Positions 1 through 8,629 of a stretch of DNA of 56,707 bases are shown here, one piece after another. Numbering within the stretch: position 1 is the stretch's first letter; each line of letters starts with the position of its first letter. The stretch comes from Ruminococcaceae bacterium UBA3215 (GTDB lineage: Bacteria > Bacillota > Clostridia > Oscillospirales > Ruminococcaceae), in NCBI GenBank assembly GCA_002363155.1, contig DEWH01000021.1, positions 13,822 to 70,528 of the forward strand, written 5' to 3'. The position numbers and the translations under genes are program-made. Below the pieces are notes generated by a model, which was not told the origin of the DNA, made no database searches, and worked only from the letters and a program-made list of their open reading frames with translations.

Positions 1-245
1 CCCTTTCCAAAGACTTTTAATCGCTTCGCATTTAGACTCGGAAGTAATCAGAATCTATTACAGTGAAGCAGAAACTAACAATTTTGTTTGAAATATTGCC
101 AACCCCACTGCATTTCTGTCTGCACCCGTCCATAGAACTACGCTCTGAAATACTGCATCAGTTTAGGGTGTCCAGCCCCCTTTTTCAAAGGGGGTTGGCG
201 GGGGGTTGGGGGGCGGCGCCCCCTCTTAGAAACTCTCTAAAAAAT
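1..245 (-). repeat. Dispersed intergenic repeat, inverted copy of 16853-17085
   Basis: The reverse complement of this gene-free stretch aligns end to end with 16853-17085. Shared landmarks in the same order are a GC-rich hairpin next to 'agagagttt', a run of C's, 'taaactgatgcagtatttc', 'aaatgcgaagcgat' and 'ttggaaaggg'. I judge roughly 75-80% identity by eye. Both copies lie just beyond the 3' end of a gene (trmFO here, recG there). There is no coding potential, so this looks like a family of non-coding repeats rather than an insertion sequence. The repeat may continue past the window edge. Confidence 0.7.
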
Positions 246-263
246 CTCTCCTTGTGTCTGAAC

Positions 264-1562
264 TTAATATCTGGAGCTTTCGATAATATCCGAGAGATCA
301 TTCAGCCCTCTCTGCGATATCGCCGCATAACGTTCCTGCTTGTTCTTGATATTGATATCGAGCGGCGGGAGTATTCCCATATTCGCTCCCATTGGCTGGA
401 AATCCGCGTTTTCGGTGCTGATGTGCCTTGCAAGTGCGCCAATCATACAGGTTTCCGGCAGTGCAAGATGTGCTTGTCCGGAAAGTGAACGGCACAGATT
501 AATTCCGGCTATGATTCCGCTTGCGGCACTCTCTGTGTACCCCTCTACGCCCGTCATCTGCCCGGCGAAGAAGATGTTCTCGCTGCCTTTGAGCATAAAC
601 CCGCTGTCGAGCAGGGCGGGGGAGTTGAGGAACGTATTCCTGTGCATTACGCCGTACCGCATGAATTCTGCGTTTTCAAGTCCGGGAATAAGACCGAAGA
701 CACGTTTCTGTTCGCCGAATTTAAGATTCGTCTGAAATCCGACGATGTTGTAAAGCGTACCCTCGCGGTTCTCTTTGCGGAGCTGTACCGCGGCATAAGG
801 ACGGTGTCCGGTTCTCGGATCGGTAAGTCCCACCGGCTTCATGCACCCGTATCTCACGCTGTCGGCACCGCGTTTTGCAAGCACCTCCACCGGCATACAG
901 CCTTCATAGACCGTGAGATCGTCGAATTCGTGGAGAGGCGCAGTCTCCGCGGTTATCAGCGCGTTGTAGAAAGTTTCGTATTCTTCACGGCTGAACGGGC
1001 AGTTGATATAATCCGCGCCGCCCTTGTCATAGCGGGACGCGAAGAACGCCTTTGACATATCTATGCTCTCTGCGGTGACTATCGGGGCTGCTGCGTCATA
1101 AAAACTGAGCGCCTTTCCGAGTCTATTGTATATTACGTCAGCAAACGGTTCGCTCGTGAGCGGACCTGTTGCGATGACCGTGTTTTTTTCCGGGAACGCG
1201 GTGATCTCCTGCTCATAAACGGTGATGTTCGGGTGGGAGCGCAGCTTTTCCGTGATGTAGTCCGAAAAGTCCGTGCGATTCACGGCAAGCGCGCCGCCGG
1301 CTTCAACCGAAGTCTTTTCTGCCGCTTCCATGGTCAGCGAGCCGAGCAGTCTCATCTCCGCTTTTAGCATACCGGCGGCGCTGTCGGGGCGGGCAGCTTT
1401 CAGCGAGTTGCTGCATACAAGCTCCGCGAACCCGGCATAGCGGTGCGCAGGCGACATCTTTTTCGGCTTCATCTCGTAGAGATCTACATGAAGCCCGCGG
1501 TTTGCCGCAGCCCATGCCGCTTCGGAACCCGCAAGCCCGGCGCCGATAACATTAACCGTCAT
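264..1562 (-). CDS. trmFO: Methylenetetrahydrofolate-tRNA-(uracil-5-)-methyltransferase TrmFO
   Basis: Folate- and FAD-dependent enzyme that makes 5-methyluridine at position 54 of tRNAs in many Gram-positives. The N-terminus has the FAD-binding Rossmann loop (VNVIGAGLAGSEAAW), and the C-terminal part has the family sequence GQMTGVEGYTESAASG. The length of 432 residues is normal. I chose the ATG at 1562, which puts the Rossmann strand at the very start; an in-frame extension to 1595 would add 11 unlikely residues. The start overlaps the end of topA by about 11 bases, so the two are translationally coupled. This is the last gene of a minus-strand operon (RNA methyltransferase, glycosyltransferase, PAP2, topA, trmFO). 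topA-trmFO adjacency is common in Firmicutes. Confidence 0.95.
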   Translation of the reverse strand: MTVNVIGAGLAGSEAAWAAANRGLHVDLYEMKPKKMSPAHRYAGFAELVCSNSLKAARPDSAAGMLKAEMRLLGSLTMEAAEKTSVEAGGALAVNRTDFSDYITEKLRSHPNITVYEQEITAFPEKNTVIATGPLTSEPFADVIYNRLGKALSFYDAAAPIVTAESIDMSKAFFASRYDKGGADYINCPFSREEYETFYNALITAETAPLHEFDDLTVYEGCMPVEVLAKRGADSVRYGCMKPVGLTDPRTGHRPYAAVQLRKENREGTLYNIVGFQTNLKFGEQKRVFGLIPGLENAEFMRYGVMHRNTFLNSPALLDSGFMLKGSENIFFAGQMTGVEGYTESAASGIIAGINLCRSLSGQAHLALPETCMIGALARHISTENADFQPMGANMGILPPLDINIKNKQERYAAISQRGLNDLSDIIESSRY

Positions 1563-3654
1563 TTTCGCCCTTTCCGCTGTCGGCTTCCGCTTCATATCCG
1601 CAGCCTTCCTTAGCGCAGTAGAGTCTGCCTTTTCTGCCGGCTTTCTTGAAGAGGGTGCTGCCGCATTGCGGGCAGATATCGGATACCGGAGTGTCCCATG
1701 TCATAAATCCGCAGTTCTGGTAATCCTCGCAGCCGAAGAAAGGCTTGCCTTTCTTGCTCTTTCTTGCGAGCATCTTCTTCCCGCACTTCGGGCATTTTCC
1801 CTCGGTTTCGTTTACTATCTTCTTTGTATTCTTGCACTCCGGGAATCCCTCACAGCCGAGGAATTTTCCGTAAGGTCCGATCTTTATTACCATGTGCTTT
1901 CCGCACTTTTCGCAGATGATGTCGGTAGGCTCGTTTGGTACTTTTACGCGCTTGCCTTCCATATCCTGTTCGGCTTTTTCGAGGGTAGCGGCAAAGTCTC
2001 CGTAGAAGTCTTTGAGTACCTCGTACCATTCTGACTTGCCTTCCTCGACTTTATCGAGGTTTCCTTCCATCTGCGCGGTGAACTTGGTATCGACGATGTT
2101 CTCGAAATGGTCTTTGAGCAGGTCTGTAATAACGTCACCGAGCGGGGTGGGCTTGAGCTGTTTCTGCTCACGTTCGACGTAGTGTCTGTCGAGGATAGTG
2201 GTAATGGTAGGCGCATAGGTGGACGGTCTGCCGATACCGTTTTCTTCGAGGGCTTTGATAAGGCTTGCTTCTGTGTAGCGCGGAGGGGGCTGGGTGAAGT
2301 GCTGGTTGCCGAGAACAGACACAACGGAGAGCTTTTCGCCCTGTGTGAGTTTCGGGATAGCACCGCCTTCTTCGCTGTTTGAATCCGTGGTCTCCTCGTA
2401 GAGTCTTGTGAATCCGTCGAATTTTACGGTGAAGCCGGTAGTCTTGAACAGGCAGTCTCCCGCTGTGATATCTATTGCTGCGGAATCCAGCAGCGCGTTC
2501 TCCATCTGGCTTGCCATAAAACGCTCCCAGATCAGCTTGTAGAGTTTGTACTGATCGGAGGTAAGGCTCTGCTTTATCTCGTCGGGGAGTATATCTATCG
2601 TAGAAGGACGGATAGCTTCATGTGCGTCCTGTGCGTTGTTTCTGGACTTATACACACGCGGCTTTGCGGGAACATATTCGTCGCCGAACTTGGCGCGTAT
2701 CATCTCTGCCGCAGCCTGCTGTGCTTCTGCGGAGATACGGAGGCTGTCGGTTCTCATATAGGTGATAAGACCGACTGCACCGCGTCCTTCAATCTCGATA
2801 CCTTCGTACAGCTCCTGCGCCGTCTTCATGGTTCTTCTCGCATTGAACGAAAGTCTGCGGGAAGCTTCCTGCTGGAGAGTTGAGGTAGTGAACGGGGGAG
2901 CAGGCTGCTTCTTTCTGACGGATTTCTTTATTGCGGATACTACGAAATCCTTGTCTTTGAGGTGTTCGAGTATCTTATCGGCTTCTTCTTTTGTTTTCAG
3001 TTCGGCTTTTTTGCCGTTAATTTCGGTGAGCTTTGAGGGGAACTGCTTTCTTGATGCGCTGCCGTGGAGCTTTGCATCAACCGTCCAGTATTCCTGGCTC
3101 TCGAATGCCTTTATCTCGTTTTCGCGGTCAACTATCAGCCGTACCGCTACCGACTGAACTCTTCCTGCCGAAAGACCGCGTCTTACCTTCTTCCAGAGGA
3201 ACGGGCTTAGCTTATAGCCCACGATCCGGTCAAGAATACGGCGCGCCTGCTGTGCGTTTACGAGGTCCATATCTATGCTTCTCGGCGCAGCCATACCGTT
3301 CTGAATACCGGTCTTTGTGATCTCGCTGAAAGTTACGCGTATAGGCTTATTCCCGTCAAGACCGAGGACGTGCGCAAGGTGCCACGAAATAGCTTCTCCT
3401 TCGCGGTCCGGGTCGGTTGCGAGATAGACGGTATTGGCTTTTGCGGCCTCGGCTTTGAGTTCCTTTATCAGCGCGGATTTGTCACGCTTATTCTCGTACT
3501 GCGGCTCGAAGTTGTGTTCGATGTCCACGCCGAGCTTTGACTTAGGGAGATCTCTTATGTGACCGACAGAAGCTACCACATCGTAGTTCTTGCCGAGATA
3601 TTTCTTGATCGTTTTCGCCTTTGCCGGCGACTCAACTATTACTAAATCGGACAA
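1552..3654 (-). CDS. topA: DNA topoisomerase I (type IA)
   Basis: Relaxes negative supercoils by transient single-strand cleavage. The Toprim domain opens with LVIVESPAKAKTIKKYLG and has the acidic DPDREGEAISWHL motif. The catalytic tyrosine lies in GLITYMRTDS near residue 300, followed by EAIRPS and the IGRPSTYAP motif. The C-terminus carries three zinc-ribbon modules of the CxxC...C...C type (CEKCGKHM..., CPKCGKKM..., CPQCGSTL...). The length of 700 residues is typical. The start codon is TTG at 3654, with a weak AAAGG about 12 bases upstream. Only 16 bases separate it from the PAP2 gene, so it is probably co-transcribed with the genes upstream. Confidence 0.96.
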   Translation of the reverse strand: MSDLVIVESPAKAKTIKKYLGKNYDVVASVGHIRDLPKSKLGVDIEHNFEPQYENKRDKSALIKELKAEAAKANTVYLATDPDREGEAISWHLAHVLGLDGNKPIRVTFSEITKTGIQNGMAAPRSIDMDLVNAQQARRILDRIVGYKLSPFLWKKVRRGLSAGRVQSVAVRLIVDRENEIKAFESQEYWTVDAKLHGSASRKQFPSKLTEINGKKAELKTKEEADKILEHLKDKDFVVSAIKKSVRKKQPAPPFTTSTLQQEASRRLSFNARRTMKTAQELYEGIEIEGRGAVGLITYMRTDSLRISAEAQQAAAEMIRAKFGDEYVPAKPRVYKSRNNAQDAHEAIRPSTIDILPDEIKQSLTSDQYKLYKLIWERFMASQMENALLDSAAIDITAGDCLFKTTGFTVKFDGFTRLYEETTDSNSEEGGAIPKLTQGEKLSVVSVLGNQHFTQPPPRYTEASLIKALEENGIGRPSTYAPTITTILDRHYVEREQKQLKPTPLGDVITDLLKDHFENIVDTKFTAQMEGNLDKVEEGKSEWYEVLKDFYGDFAATLEKAEQDMEGKRVKVPNEPTDIICEKCGKHMVIKIGPYGKFLGCEGFPECKNTKKIVNETEGKCPKCGKKMLARKSKKGKPFFGCEDYQNCGFMTWDTPVSDICPQCGSTLFKKAGRKGRLYCAKEGCGYEAEADSGKGENDG

Positions 3655-3670
3655 TTTTCAGACCAGCCTT

Positions 3671-4594
3671 TCATTTGCTCTTGTTTTTTCTGTTATTTAC
3701 GATGTTTCCGCAGCGGAAACGCAGTACAGCATTCCCGAAAAGGAGGCTAAGCAGCGCTCCTATCGCGACATCGCTTAAGTAGTGAGCTCCGAGGACGATG
3801 CGTGAAAGCATCACCGCGAGCCCGTATATCAGCCCCGTTATCCGGAGCGTTGTTTCTTTGTTTTTCAGCCCGGGGAAAATCCGCGCCAGAACAGGGAAGA
3901 TGTATATGCTTGACATACCCATAAGCGCGTGACCGCTCGGCAATGACTGGAAGCAGTTTATATCCATGCCGTGCATAGTCATGAGCTCTCCCGCGTTCTG
4001 TATCGGCATATACCACGGGGTGAATCCGACCCCGTCATATCCCGCGACGGTGTACCTGAACCGCGGTCTTGCGAGAAACAGTTTCAATAATCCAATGAAC
4101 GATGCGCCGACGGTGATCAGCACAAGCATTCTTATCAGCAGCTCCACGAGTGAGCTGTCGTATTTGCGAGGTCCGACCGCGAACCCGACGAACATCAGCG
4201 GATACATGAACAGCATACAGAATATGAATACAAACAGCAGCGAGAACTCTGTATCCGGGAAAAACGCGCCTATGCACTCATAATGCAGGACCGCCGCCGA
4301 GCCTATCATTCCTGTCGATAAGGATAAATAAGCGCAGGCTATTTTATAGAACTGCTTCTTTTTTCCGCCGATCGTTCCGCAGACCGATGCCTGCCTTAAA
4401 AGCACTCCCGCGAAGAAGATGAACGCCGAAAAGAACACATACTGTCCGGCAACGGTGATGGTGAGGAACAGAACGTTCAGCGGCATATACAGCGCCTGCG
4501 ATATTTCACGGTCAAAGAAGCTGCCGGCTGTGAGCATTGCGCATAGTACAGCGGCAAGCGCGATATCATGCTTTATTGCGGACTTACCTGACAT
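3671..4594 (-). CDS. PAP2-family membrane phosphatase
   Basis: Integral membrane protein of 307 residues with about six hydrophobic segments. The three phosphatidate-phosphatase signature motifs are visible: KLFLARPRFR, PSGHAL and RIVLGAHYLSD with the catalytic histidine. Family members dephosphorylate lipid phosphates such as undecaprenyl pyrophosphate or phosphatidate; the substrate here cannot be read from sequence. The start overlaps the end of the glycosyltransferase gene by 11 bases, so the pair is coupled. That neighbour makes an envelope lipid or polyprenyl-phosphate substrate plausible (inference). Confidence 0.85.
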   Translation of the reverse strand: MSGKSAIKHDIALAAVLCAMLTAGSFFDREISQALYMPLNVLFLTITVAGQYVFFSAFIFFAGVLLRQASVCGTIGGKKKQFYKIACAYLSLSTGMIGSAAVLHYECIGAFFPDTEFSLLFVFIFCMLFMYPLMFVGFAVGPRKYDSSLVELLIRMLVLITVGASFIGLLKLFLARPRFRYTVAGYDGVGFTPWYMPIQNAGELMTMHGMDINCFQSLPSGHALMGMSSIYIFPVLARIFPGLKNKETTLRITGLIYGLAVMLSRIVLGAHYLSDVAIGALLSLLFGNAVLRFRCGNIVNNRKNKSK

Positions 4595-5321
4595 CGTAGT
4601 AGAATTCGTCGGCGGCTTCGCGGTCTTTACCGGTGAAGATGCGTTTCGTGAGCTTCCGGTTCTTTATGAGATAAAAGTCTCCGAATTCATCGAATTTGCG
4701 GCTTGATGTCAGTATGTACGAGCGTTTAAGCGTGCCGTACTTCTGCCCTCTGCTTACGCCGAGCTTATTCAGACGCACGGCGAAGTCCATATCCTCAAGG
4801 CTCACAAGGCTTTCGTCAAAACCGCCGACCGCATCGAAATCCCGTTTATATACCCAGAACATTCCGCCGGTGAGCGCCGCCTTGTTCCTGAACATTATCG
4901 GCATAAGGTTGAGCGCGACATAAGCACCCGAGCAGATTATACCGAAAGACATCCTGTCGAACTTTGAGCGCGTTCCTCCGCCGACATACTCTCCGCTTTC
5001 AAGCATTTCCTTTATCTCACACAGCGAGTATTTGGTCATAAGGCTGTCCGCGTCCACGGTCACGATTATATCTCCCTTTGCGGCTTTCACGCCGGTGTTG
5101 CGTATGGCGGCAATGCACTTGTCGTCGTTTACGAGCACCTTCGCGCCGTATTTTTCCGCTATGTCGGTAGTCTTATCGGTGCACCTGTTTGCAACGACAA
5201 TGATCTCTGCCGTGTCCGGCTCGACGTATTTTTCCGCAGATATGACCGCCTGAAGGCATTTTCCGATATATTTTTCCTCGTTATGTGCCGGGATTATCAC
5301 ACTGAATTTATATTCGTGCAT
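4584..5321 (-). CDS. Glycosyltransferase family 2
   Basis: 245-residue GT-A fold transferase. The N-terminus FSVIIPAHNEEKYIGKCL is the nucleotide-sugar binding start of GT2, and VTVDADSL supplies the DxD metal site. The acceptor-side motif ED appears in SLVSLEDMDFAVRLNKLG. There is no transmembrane segment at the C-terminus, so it is probably a soluble or peripheral enzyme acting at the inner face of the membrane. Donor and acceptor are unknown. It lies between an RNA methyltransferase gene (19-base gap) and the PAP2 gene (11-base overlap). Confidence 0.85.
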   Translation of the reverse strand: MHEYKFSVIIPAHNEEKYIGKCLQAVISAEKYVEPDTAEIIVVANRCTDKTTDIAEKYGAKVLVNDDKCIAAIRNTGVKAAKGDIIVTVDADSLMTKYSLCEIKEMLESGEYVGGGTRSKFDRMSFGIICSGAYVALNLMPIMFRNKAALTGGMFWVYKRDFDAVGGFDESLVSLEDMDFAVRLNKLGVSRGQKYGTLKRSYILTSSRKFDEFGDFYLIKNRKLTKRIFTGKDREAADEFYYDVR

Positions 5322-5340
5322 TTTTTACCCCCCGCTCATT

Positions 5341-6126
5341 TCAGCTGTGTTTGGTTTTTCTCATCTCATTGCAGAATATTGCCGCTGCTGTCGCGGCATT
5401 CAGTGATTCTGCGTGTTCTATCGGAATATATATATTTCCGTCCGCCGAATTTATTACTTCCGGCGAGACGCCGTTTCCCTCATTCCCGATTATCACTGCG
5501 CAGTTTCCCGGCAGTTTTGCTTCGTCTATGCTCTGCGCGTTTTTATCCGGCATAGCCGCGTACACCGTTATCCCGCTGTTTCGCATCTCTTTTATCTTCG
5601 GGACGAGCTCCGTTACCTCGAACGGCAGCCGGAACAGGCTTCCCATAGCGCTTCTGACCACTTTCGGCGAGTATATGTCGGCGCAGCCGGGCGAGAGTAT
5701 CAGCCCGTCGGTTCCCAGCGCATCGCAGGTGCGTATTATCGTTCCGATGTTTCCGCTGTCCTGAAGCCCGTCGAGAATGATGAACCTGCCGTTATCAGCA
5801 TTTACCTTTCTCTCGCGCCTGCCGATCATCTCCGCGATGAAGAAGAAGCCCTGGGGGGTCTTGGTGTCGGAGATGTAGGAGCCGATGTCATCGGTTATAA
5901 TGACCGGTTCAAATTCCGCGGATATCTCGGAAAATGCTTCGGGGTATTTCTTTGCGGCAGTTTCGGTCACCATTGCGGAGGTTATCGTAAGTCCGGCACG
6001 AAGTGCTTCGATGCACAGCTTTACACCCTCTATGACGAACAGTCCTTCGCGTTCACGGGTCTTTCGTTCCTTGCCGAGTTCACGGTAAAACGATACTGCG
6101 GGATTTTTTCTTGATGAAATTATCAT
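5341..6126 (-). CDS. TrmH/SpoU-family RNA 2'-O-methyltransferase
   Basis: SPOUT-class methyltransferase of 261 residues. The N-terminal third is the small substrate-binding domain (NPAVSFYRELGKERKTREREGLFVIEG). The knotted catalytic domain has the three SpoU motifs: ILDGLQDSGNIGTIIRTCDA, VIIGNEGNGVSPEV and IPIEHAESLNAATAAAIFCNEM. Relatives methylate 23S rRNA or tRNA ribose. The exact target is not clear, so no gene symbol is given. It is the first gene of the five-gene minus-strand operon. A GGGAG site lies 9 bases before the ATG, and its 5' end abuts a divergent plus-strand promoter at 6127-6155. Confidence 0.88.
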   Translation of the reverse strand: MIISSRKNPAVSFYRELGKERKTREREGLFVIEGVKLCIEALRAGLTITSAMVTETAAKKYPEAFSEISAEFEPVIITDDIGSYISDTKTPQGFFFIAEMIGRRERKVNADNGRFIILDGLQDSGNIGTIIRTCDALGTDGLILSPGCADIYSPKVVRSAMGSLFRLPFEVTELVPKIKEMRNSGITVYAAMPDKNAQSIDEAKLPGNCAVIIGNEGNGVSPEVINSADGNIYIPIEHAESLNAATAAAIFCNEMRKTKHS

Positions 6127-6155
6127 TTGACATTACTCCCGTTATGTGGTAAAAT
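6127..6155 (+). promoter_or_regulatory. Sigma-A type promoter for the 6171 gene
   Basis: TTGACA, a 17-base spacer and TAAAAT. The -35 box begins one base after the start codon of the divergent methyltransferase. The predicted transcript start near 6162 leaves only about 9 bases before the ATG at 6171. Confidence 0.75.
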
Positions 6156-6170
6156 TAGACCGGTGATTTT

Positions 6171-7151
6171 ATGTTTACTGAATTAAGCGGTATAACCGAA
6201 GAGACCGGACTCTCCTTTGACGGGGAAAGCAGCCTTTACGGCTATATCGGAAAATACGGGACAGTCGTTTCCGACATTCTCGGAAACGGCATCTACCGTG
6301 TCGATATGTTCTTCTCTGCCGGCGATGCGCCGGAGCTTCGCTCCGAGCGGAAGGCTGCTGTGACAGAGCTTGTGAACTCGCTTGCGGAGAGCTTACCAAA
6401 AAACACTGTTATGTCGCAGTCCTGCGAGGACGGTTATGTGCGTGTCGATCTCGACAGGTACAGTCTTCTGCAGGAAAACGTAGTTTATCTTACAGAGTTC
6501 TTGGATAAGCTTGCCGACGGTCTTGGTGATATAATGCCGGAAGGAGCTGATTACAAGCTTCTTTATGACATAGCGCCCCAGCCGGCCGAAAAGATTCCCG
6601 ACGGTGCAGTGCGTGTAAGGCTCGGCTTTGACGGGCGAAGTGTTCTCGGTATTCTCGGAGCGCTCATCGGAGCTGCGGCAATGGTGGTTATTGCGGTGCT
6701 TACGGTCAATGCCGATCTCGAGATCAGCACATTCGAGCTGAAGTTCGAGGTATCGACGTACATACTGTCCGCTGTGACCGCTGCTGTCATCTTTGCGGAC
6801 TATCGCTTCATTGCACGCAAGCTTGATGCCTGCGGGGTGATATCCTGCCCGGTGCTTACACTGGGTGCGGTGGTGCTGTCGGGGCTTGGAGCGGGAGTAC
6901 GAGCCTGTGCGAAGTTCGCTGAGGTATCGTTCATGGACGCTCTGCGCGGGTTCCCGGATTATCTTGCCCGGTATGAAGCGGTAGGAAGCTTCATGTTCGG
7001 CTATATCACGCGGGGTCTGATACTTGCGGTGGTTGCCTGTATCGGCATCTGCATCTTCTATTTCAGCCGCCACCCGGAAGAGACTGTGCGTTCGGAGCGC
7101 ATAGCCGCGAACGACGAAAATCCGTTCGGAAAGCGTTCCGGGAGAGACTGA
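6171..7151 (+). CDS. Hypothetical four-helix membrane protein
   Basis: 326 residues, family not recognised. The first ~160 residues are soluble with mixed alpha/beta character. They are followed by about four hydrophobic segments: around VLGILGALIGAAAMVVIAVL, STYILSAVTAAVIFADYRF, CPVLTLGAVVLSGLGAG and LILAVVACIGICIFYF. The C-terminal tail is polar and basic. It is a single-gene transcription unit between a strong promoter and a hairpin terminator. No convincing Shine-Dalgarno site precedes the ATG; GGTGA is the best match, and the 5' leader is very short. No function is proposed. Confidence 0.8.
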   Translation: MFTELSGITEETGLSFDGESSLYGYIGKYGTVVSDILGNGIYRVDMFFSAGDAPELRSERKAAVTELVNSLAESLPKNTVMSQSCEDGYVRVDLDRYSLLQENVVYLTEFLDKLADGLGDIMPEGADYKLLYDIAPQPAEKIPDGAVRVRLGFDGRSVLGILGALIGAAAMVVIAVLTVNADLEISTFELKFEVSTYILSAVTAAVIFADYRFIARKLDACGVISCPVLTLGAVVLSGLGAGVRACAKFAEVSFMDALRGFPDYLARYEAVGSFMFGYITRGLILAVVACIGICIFYFSRHPEETVRSERIAANDENPFGKRSGRD

Positions 7152-7184
7152 AAACGATTTTCACAACACCTTAATAATGCGAAA

Positions 7185-7222
7185 ATATCACGCCCGCGCG
7201 AGTCGGACGTGATATATTTTTT
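7185..7222. terminator. Shared bidirectional terminator
   Basis: ATATCACG pairs with CGTGATAT around a GC-rich inner stem. A T-run follows on the plus strand and 'TTTTCGC' on the minus strand. It lies between two convergent genes (the 6171 membrane protein and rplT) and can serve both. Confidence 0.8.
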
Positions 7223-7226
7223 GTTC

Positions 7227-7580
7227 TTAGAGGGCAGCCTTTGCCTTTTCGCAGAGAGCTGTGAAGCCTGCCGCATCGCTGATAGCGATCTCGGAGAGCA
7301 TCTTGCGGTTGAGCATGATGCCTGCCTTCTTGAGACCGTTGATGAATGTGGAGTAGTTCATTCCGTTGAGCTTGCATGCAGCGGAGATTCTTGCGATCCA
7401 GAGCTTTCTGAAATCTCTCTTCTTGAGGCGTCTGCTGATGTAAGCGTACTGACCGCTCTTCCATACGGCTTCCTTGGCGGTTTTGAAGAGCCTGCTCTTG
7501 CCGCCCCAGTAGCCCTTAGCGAGCTTTAAGGTCTTATTTCTTCTTTTGCGTGTGGCTAAAGCGCCTTTGATTCGTGCCAT
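7227..7580 (-). CDS. rplT: 50S ribosomal protein L20
   Basis: 117 residues, the usual length, starting MARIKGALATRKRRNKTLKL. L20 is a primary 23S rRNA-binding protein essential for early 50S assembly. In many bacteria it also represses its own operon by binding the infC leader. It is the third gene of infC-rpmI-rplT. Confidence 0.98.
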   Translation of the reverse strand: MARIKGALATRKRRNKTLKLAKGYWGGKSRLFKTAKEAVWKSGQYAYISRRLKKRDFRKLWIARISAACKLNGMNYSTFINGLKKAGIMLNRKMLSEIAISDAAGFTALCEKAKAAL

Positions 7581-7606
7581 TGTTTAATCCTCCTGTTCTT
7601 TCTCTC

Positions 7607-7813
7607 TCACTTTGCGTAAGGCATGAGTGCTCTTACTTCTGCCATGTTGGTGCTGTCGGCATATCCGGCTGCACGGTTTACTCTCTTACGCTTTGTAGCC
7701 TTCTGTGTGAGTCTGTGACGGCGGTTTGTACGCTGGTACTTGATTTTTCCGGTTGCTGTAAACTTAAAGCGCTTCTTGGCACCGCTGTGAGTCTTGATCT
7801 TGTTCTTTGCCAT
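7607..7813 (-). CDS. rpmI: 50S ribosomal protein L35
   Basis: 68-residue basic protein with the family core KTHSGAKKRFKFTATGKI. It lies between infC and rplT with gaps of 19 and 26 bases, each holding a good ribosome binding site. This is the standard operon order. Confidence 0.97.
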   Translation of the reverse strand: MAKNKIKTHSGAKKRFKFTATGKIKYQRTNRRHRLTQKATKRKRVNRAAGYADSTNMAEVRALMPYAK

Positions 7814-7832
7814 TTTAGTTTCCTCCTTTTAT

Positions 7833-8402
7833 TTACTGCTCGTCGGGAGCATTCCCGTCGGCGTTCTTTGCTTTTTTCGGTGCAGTCTGCTGTTTGGGCG
7901 AAATTACTATCATATAGTTCTTGCCTTCGAGCACTGCTGCTTTTTCTGTACTTCCGTATTCAGCGCAGGCTTCCACGAATTTTTTCATCAGATCCTCGCC
8001 GAGGTTCATGTGGGTAAGCTCTCTTGCACGTCTGAAACGAACGCGAAGCTTAACCTTATCGCCGTTTTTCAGAAATTTCACAGCCTGGTTGACCTTGGTG
8101 TTGAAATCGTTGGTGTCGATATTGAGCGACATCTGTATCTCTTTGAGTTCAGCCTGCTTCTGGTTCTTGCGGGCTTCTTTCTCACGTTTTGCCTGCTCAA
8201 AGCGGTACTTTCCGTAGTTCATTATACGGCACACGGGCGGATTGCCCTGAGGCGCGATGAGAACGAGGTCAAGATCGGCTTCCTCTGCTTTTTTGAGCGC
8301 GTCTGCCGACGACATTACTCCGAGCTGTTCTCCGTCTGCTCCGATTACTCTGACTTCCTTTTCGCGTATCTCATCGTTGATGAGAAGATCCTTTTTGCTG
8401 AT
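7833..8402 (-). CDS. infC: Translation initiation factor IF-3, probable AUC start
   Basis: IF-3 checks start-codon/initiator tRNA pairing on the 30S subunit. The N-domain begins SKKDLLINDEIREKEVRVI, and the C-domain has FLKNGDKVKLRVRFRRARE. A GTG at 8411 is in frame but directly abuts the AAAGGGAG ribosome binding site. ATC at 8402 lies 8 bases after that site and exactly at the usual IF-3 N-terminus. infC genes are known to use AUU- or AUC-type starts so that IF-3 represses its own synthesis, so I place the start at 8402, giving 189 residues. Using GTG instead would add three residues. Confidence 0.93.
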   Translation of the reverse strand: MSKKDLLINDEIREKEVRVIGADGEQLGVMSSADALKKAEEADLDLVLIAPQGNPPVCRIMNYGKYRFEQAKREKEARKNQKQAELKEIQMSLNIDTNDFNTKVNQAVKFLKNGDKVKLRVRFRRARELTHMNLGEDLMKKFVEACAEYGSTEKAAVLEGKNYMIVISPKQQTAPKKAKNADGNAPDEQ

Positions 8403-8411
8403 GGTGTACAC

Positions 8412-8575
8412 TCCCTTTCAAAAGCATTCAAAAACAAAAGCGCAGGGTCACCCTGCGCTTACAAAATCCTAAATTATGCCGCACGCGGCTTTATATGGGA
8501 TCTTATAAACAACCGCGCCTGACTGCGACATCTGCGCCGGCGGGTGAGAACCGTTCTGCTTTTTGTTTATAATAC
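8412..8575 (-). ncRNA. infC-rpmI-rplT leader with attenuator hairpin (L20-type leader candidate)
   Basis: An untranslated leader of about 165 bases separates the infC promoter from the gene. It ends in a strong terminator hairpin at 8431-8460: on the minus strand AAGCGCAGGG, loop TGA, CCCTGCGCTT, then TTTGTTTT. The hairpin lies just before the infC ribosome binding site. In Firmicutes, L20 (and in some species IF-3) controls such a leader by attenuation. The hairpin is seen directly; assignment to the L20 leader family is inferred from position. Confidence 0.65.
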
Positions 8576-8581
8576 TTTGCT

Positions 8582-8610
8582 ATTATACAACACAATTATC
8601 GTTTTGTCAA
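8582..8610 (-). promoter_or_regulatory. infC operon promoter
   Basis: Perfect TTGACA (8605-8610), 17-base spacer, TATAAT (8582-8587) on the minus strand. Confidence 0.9.
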
Positions 8611-8629
8611 TAGTTTCCGAAAATTTTTT

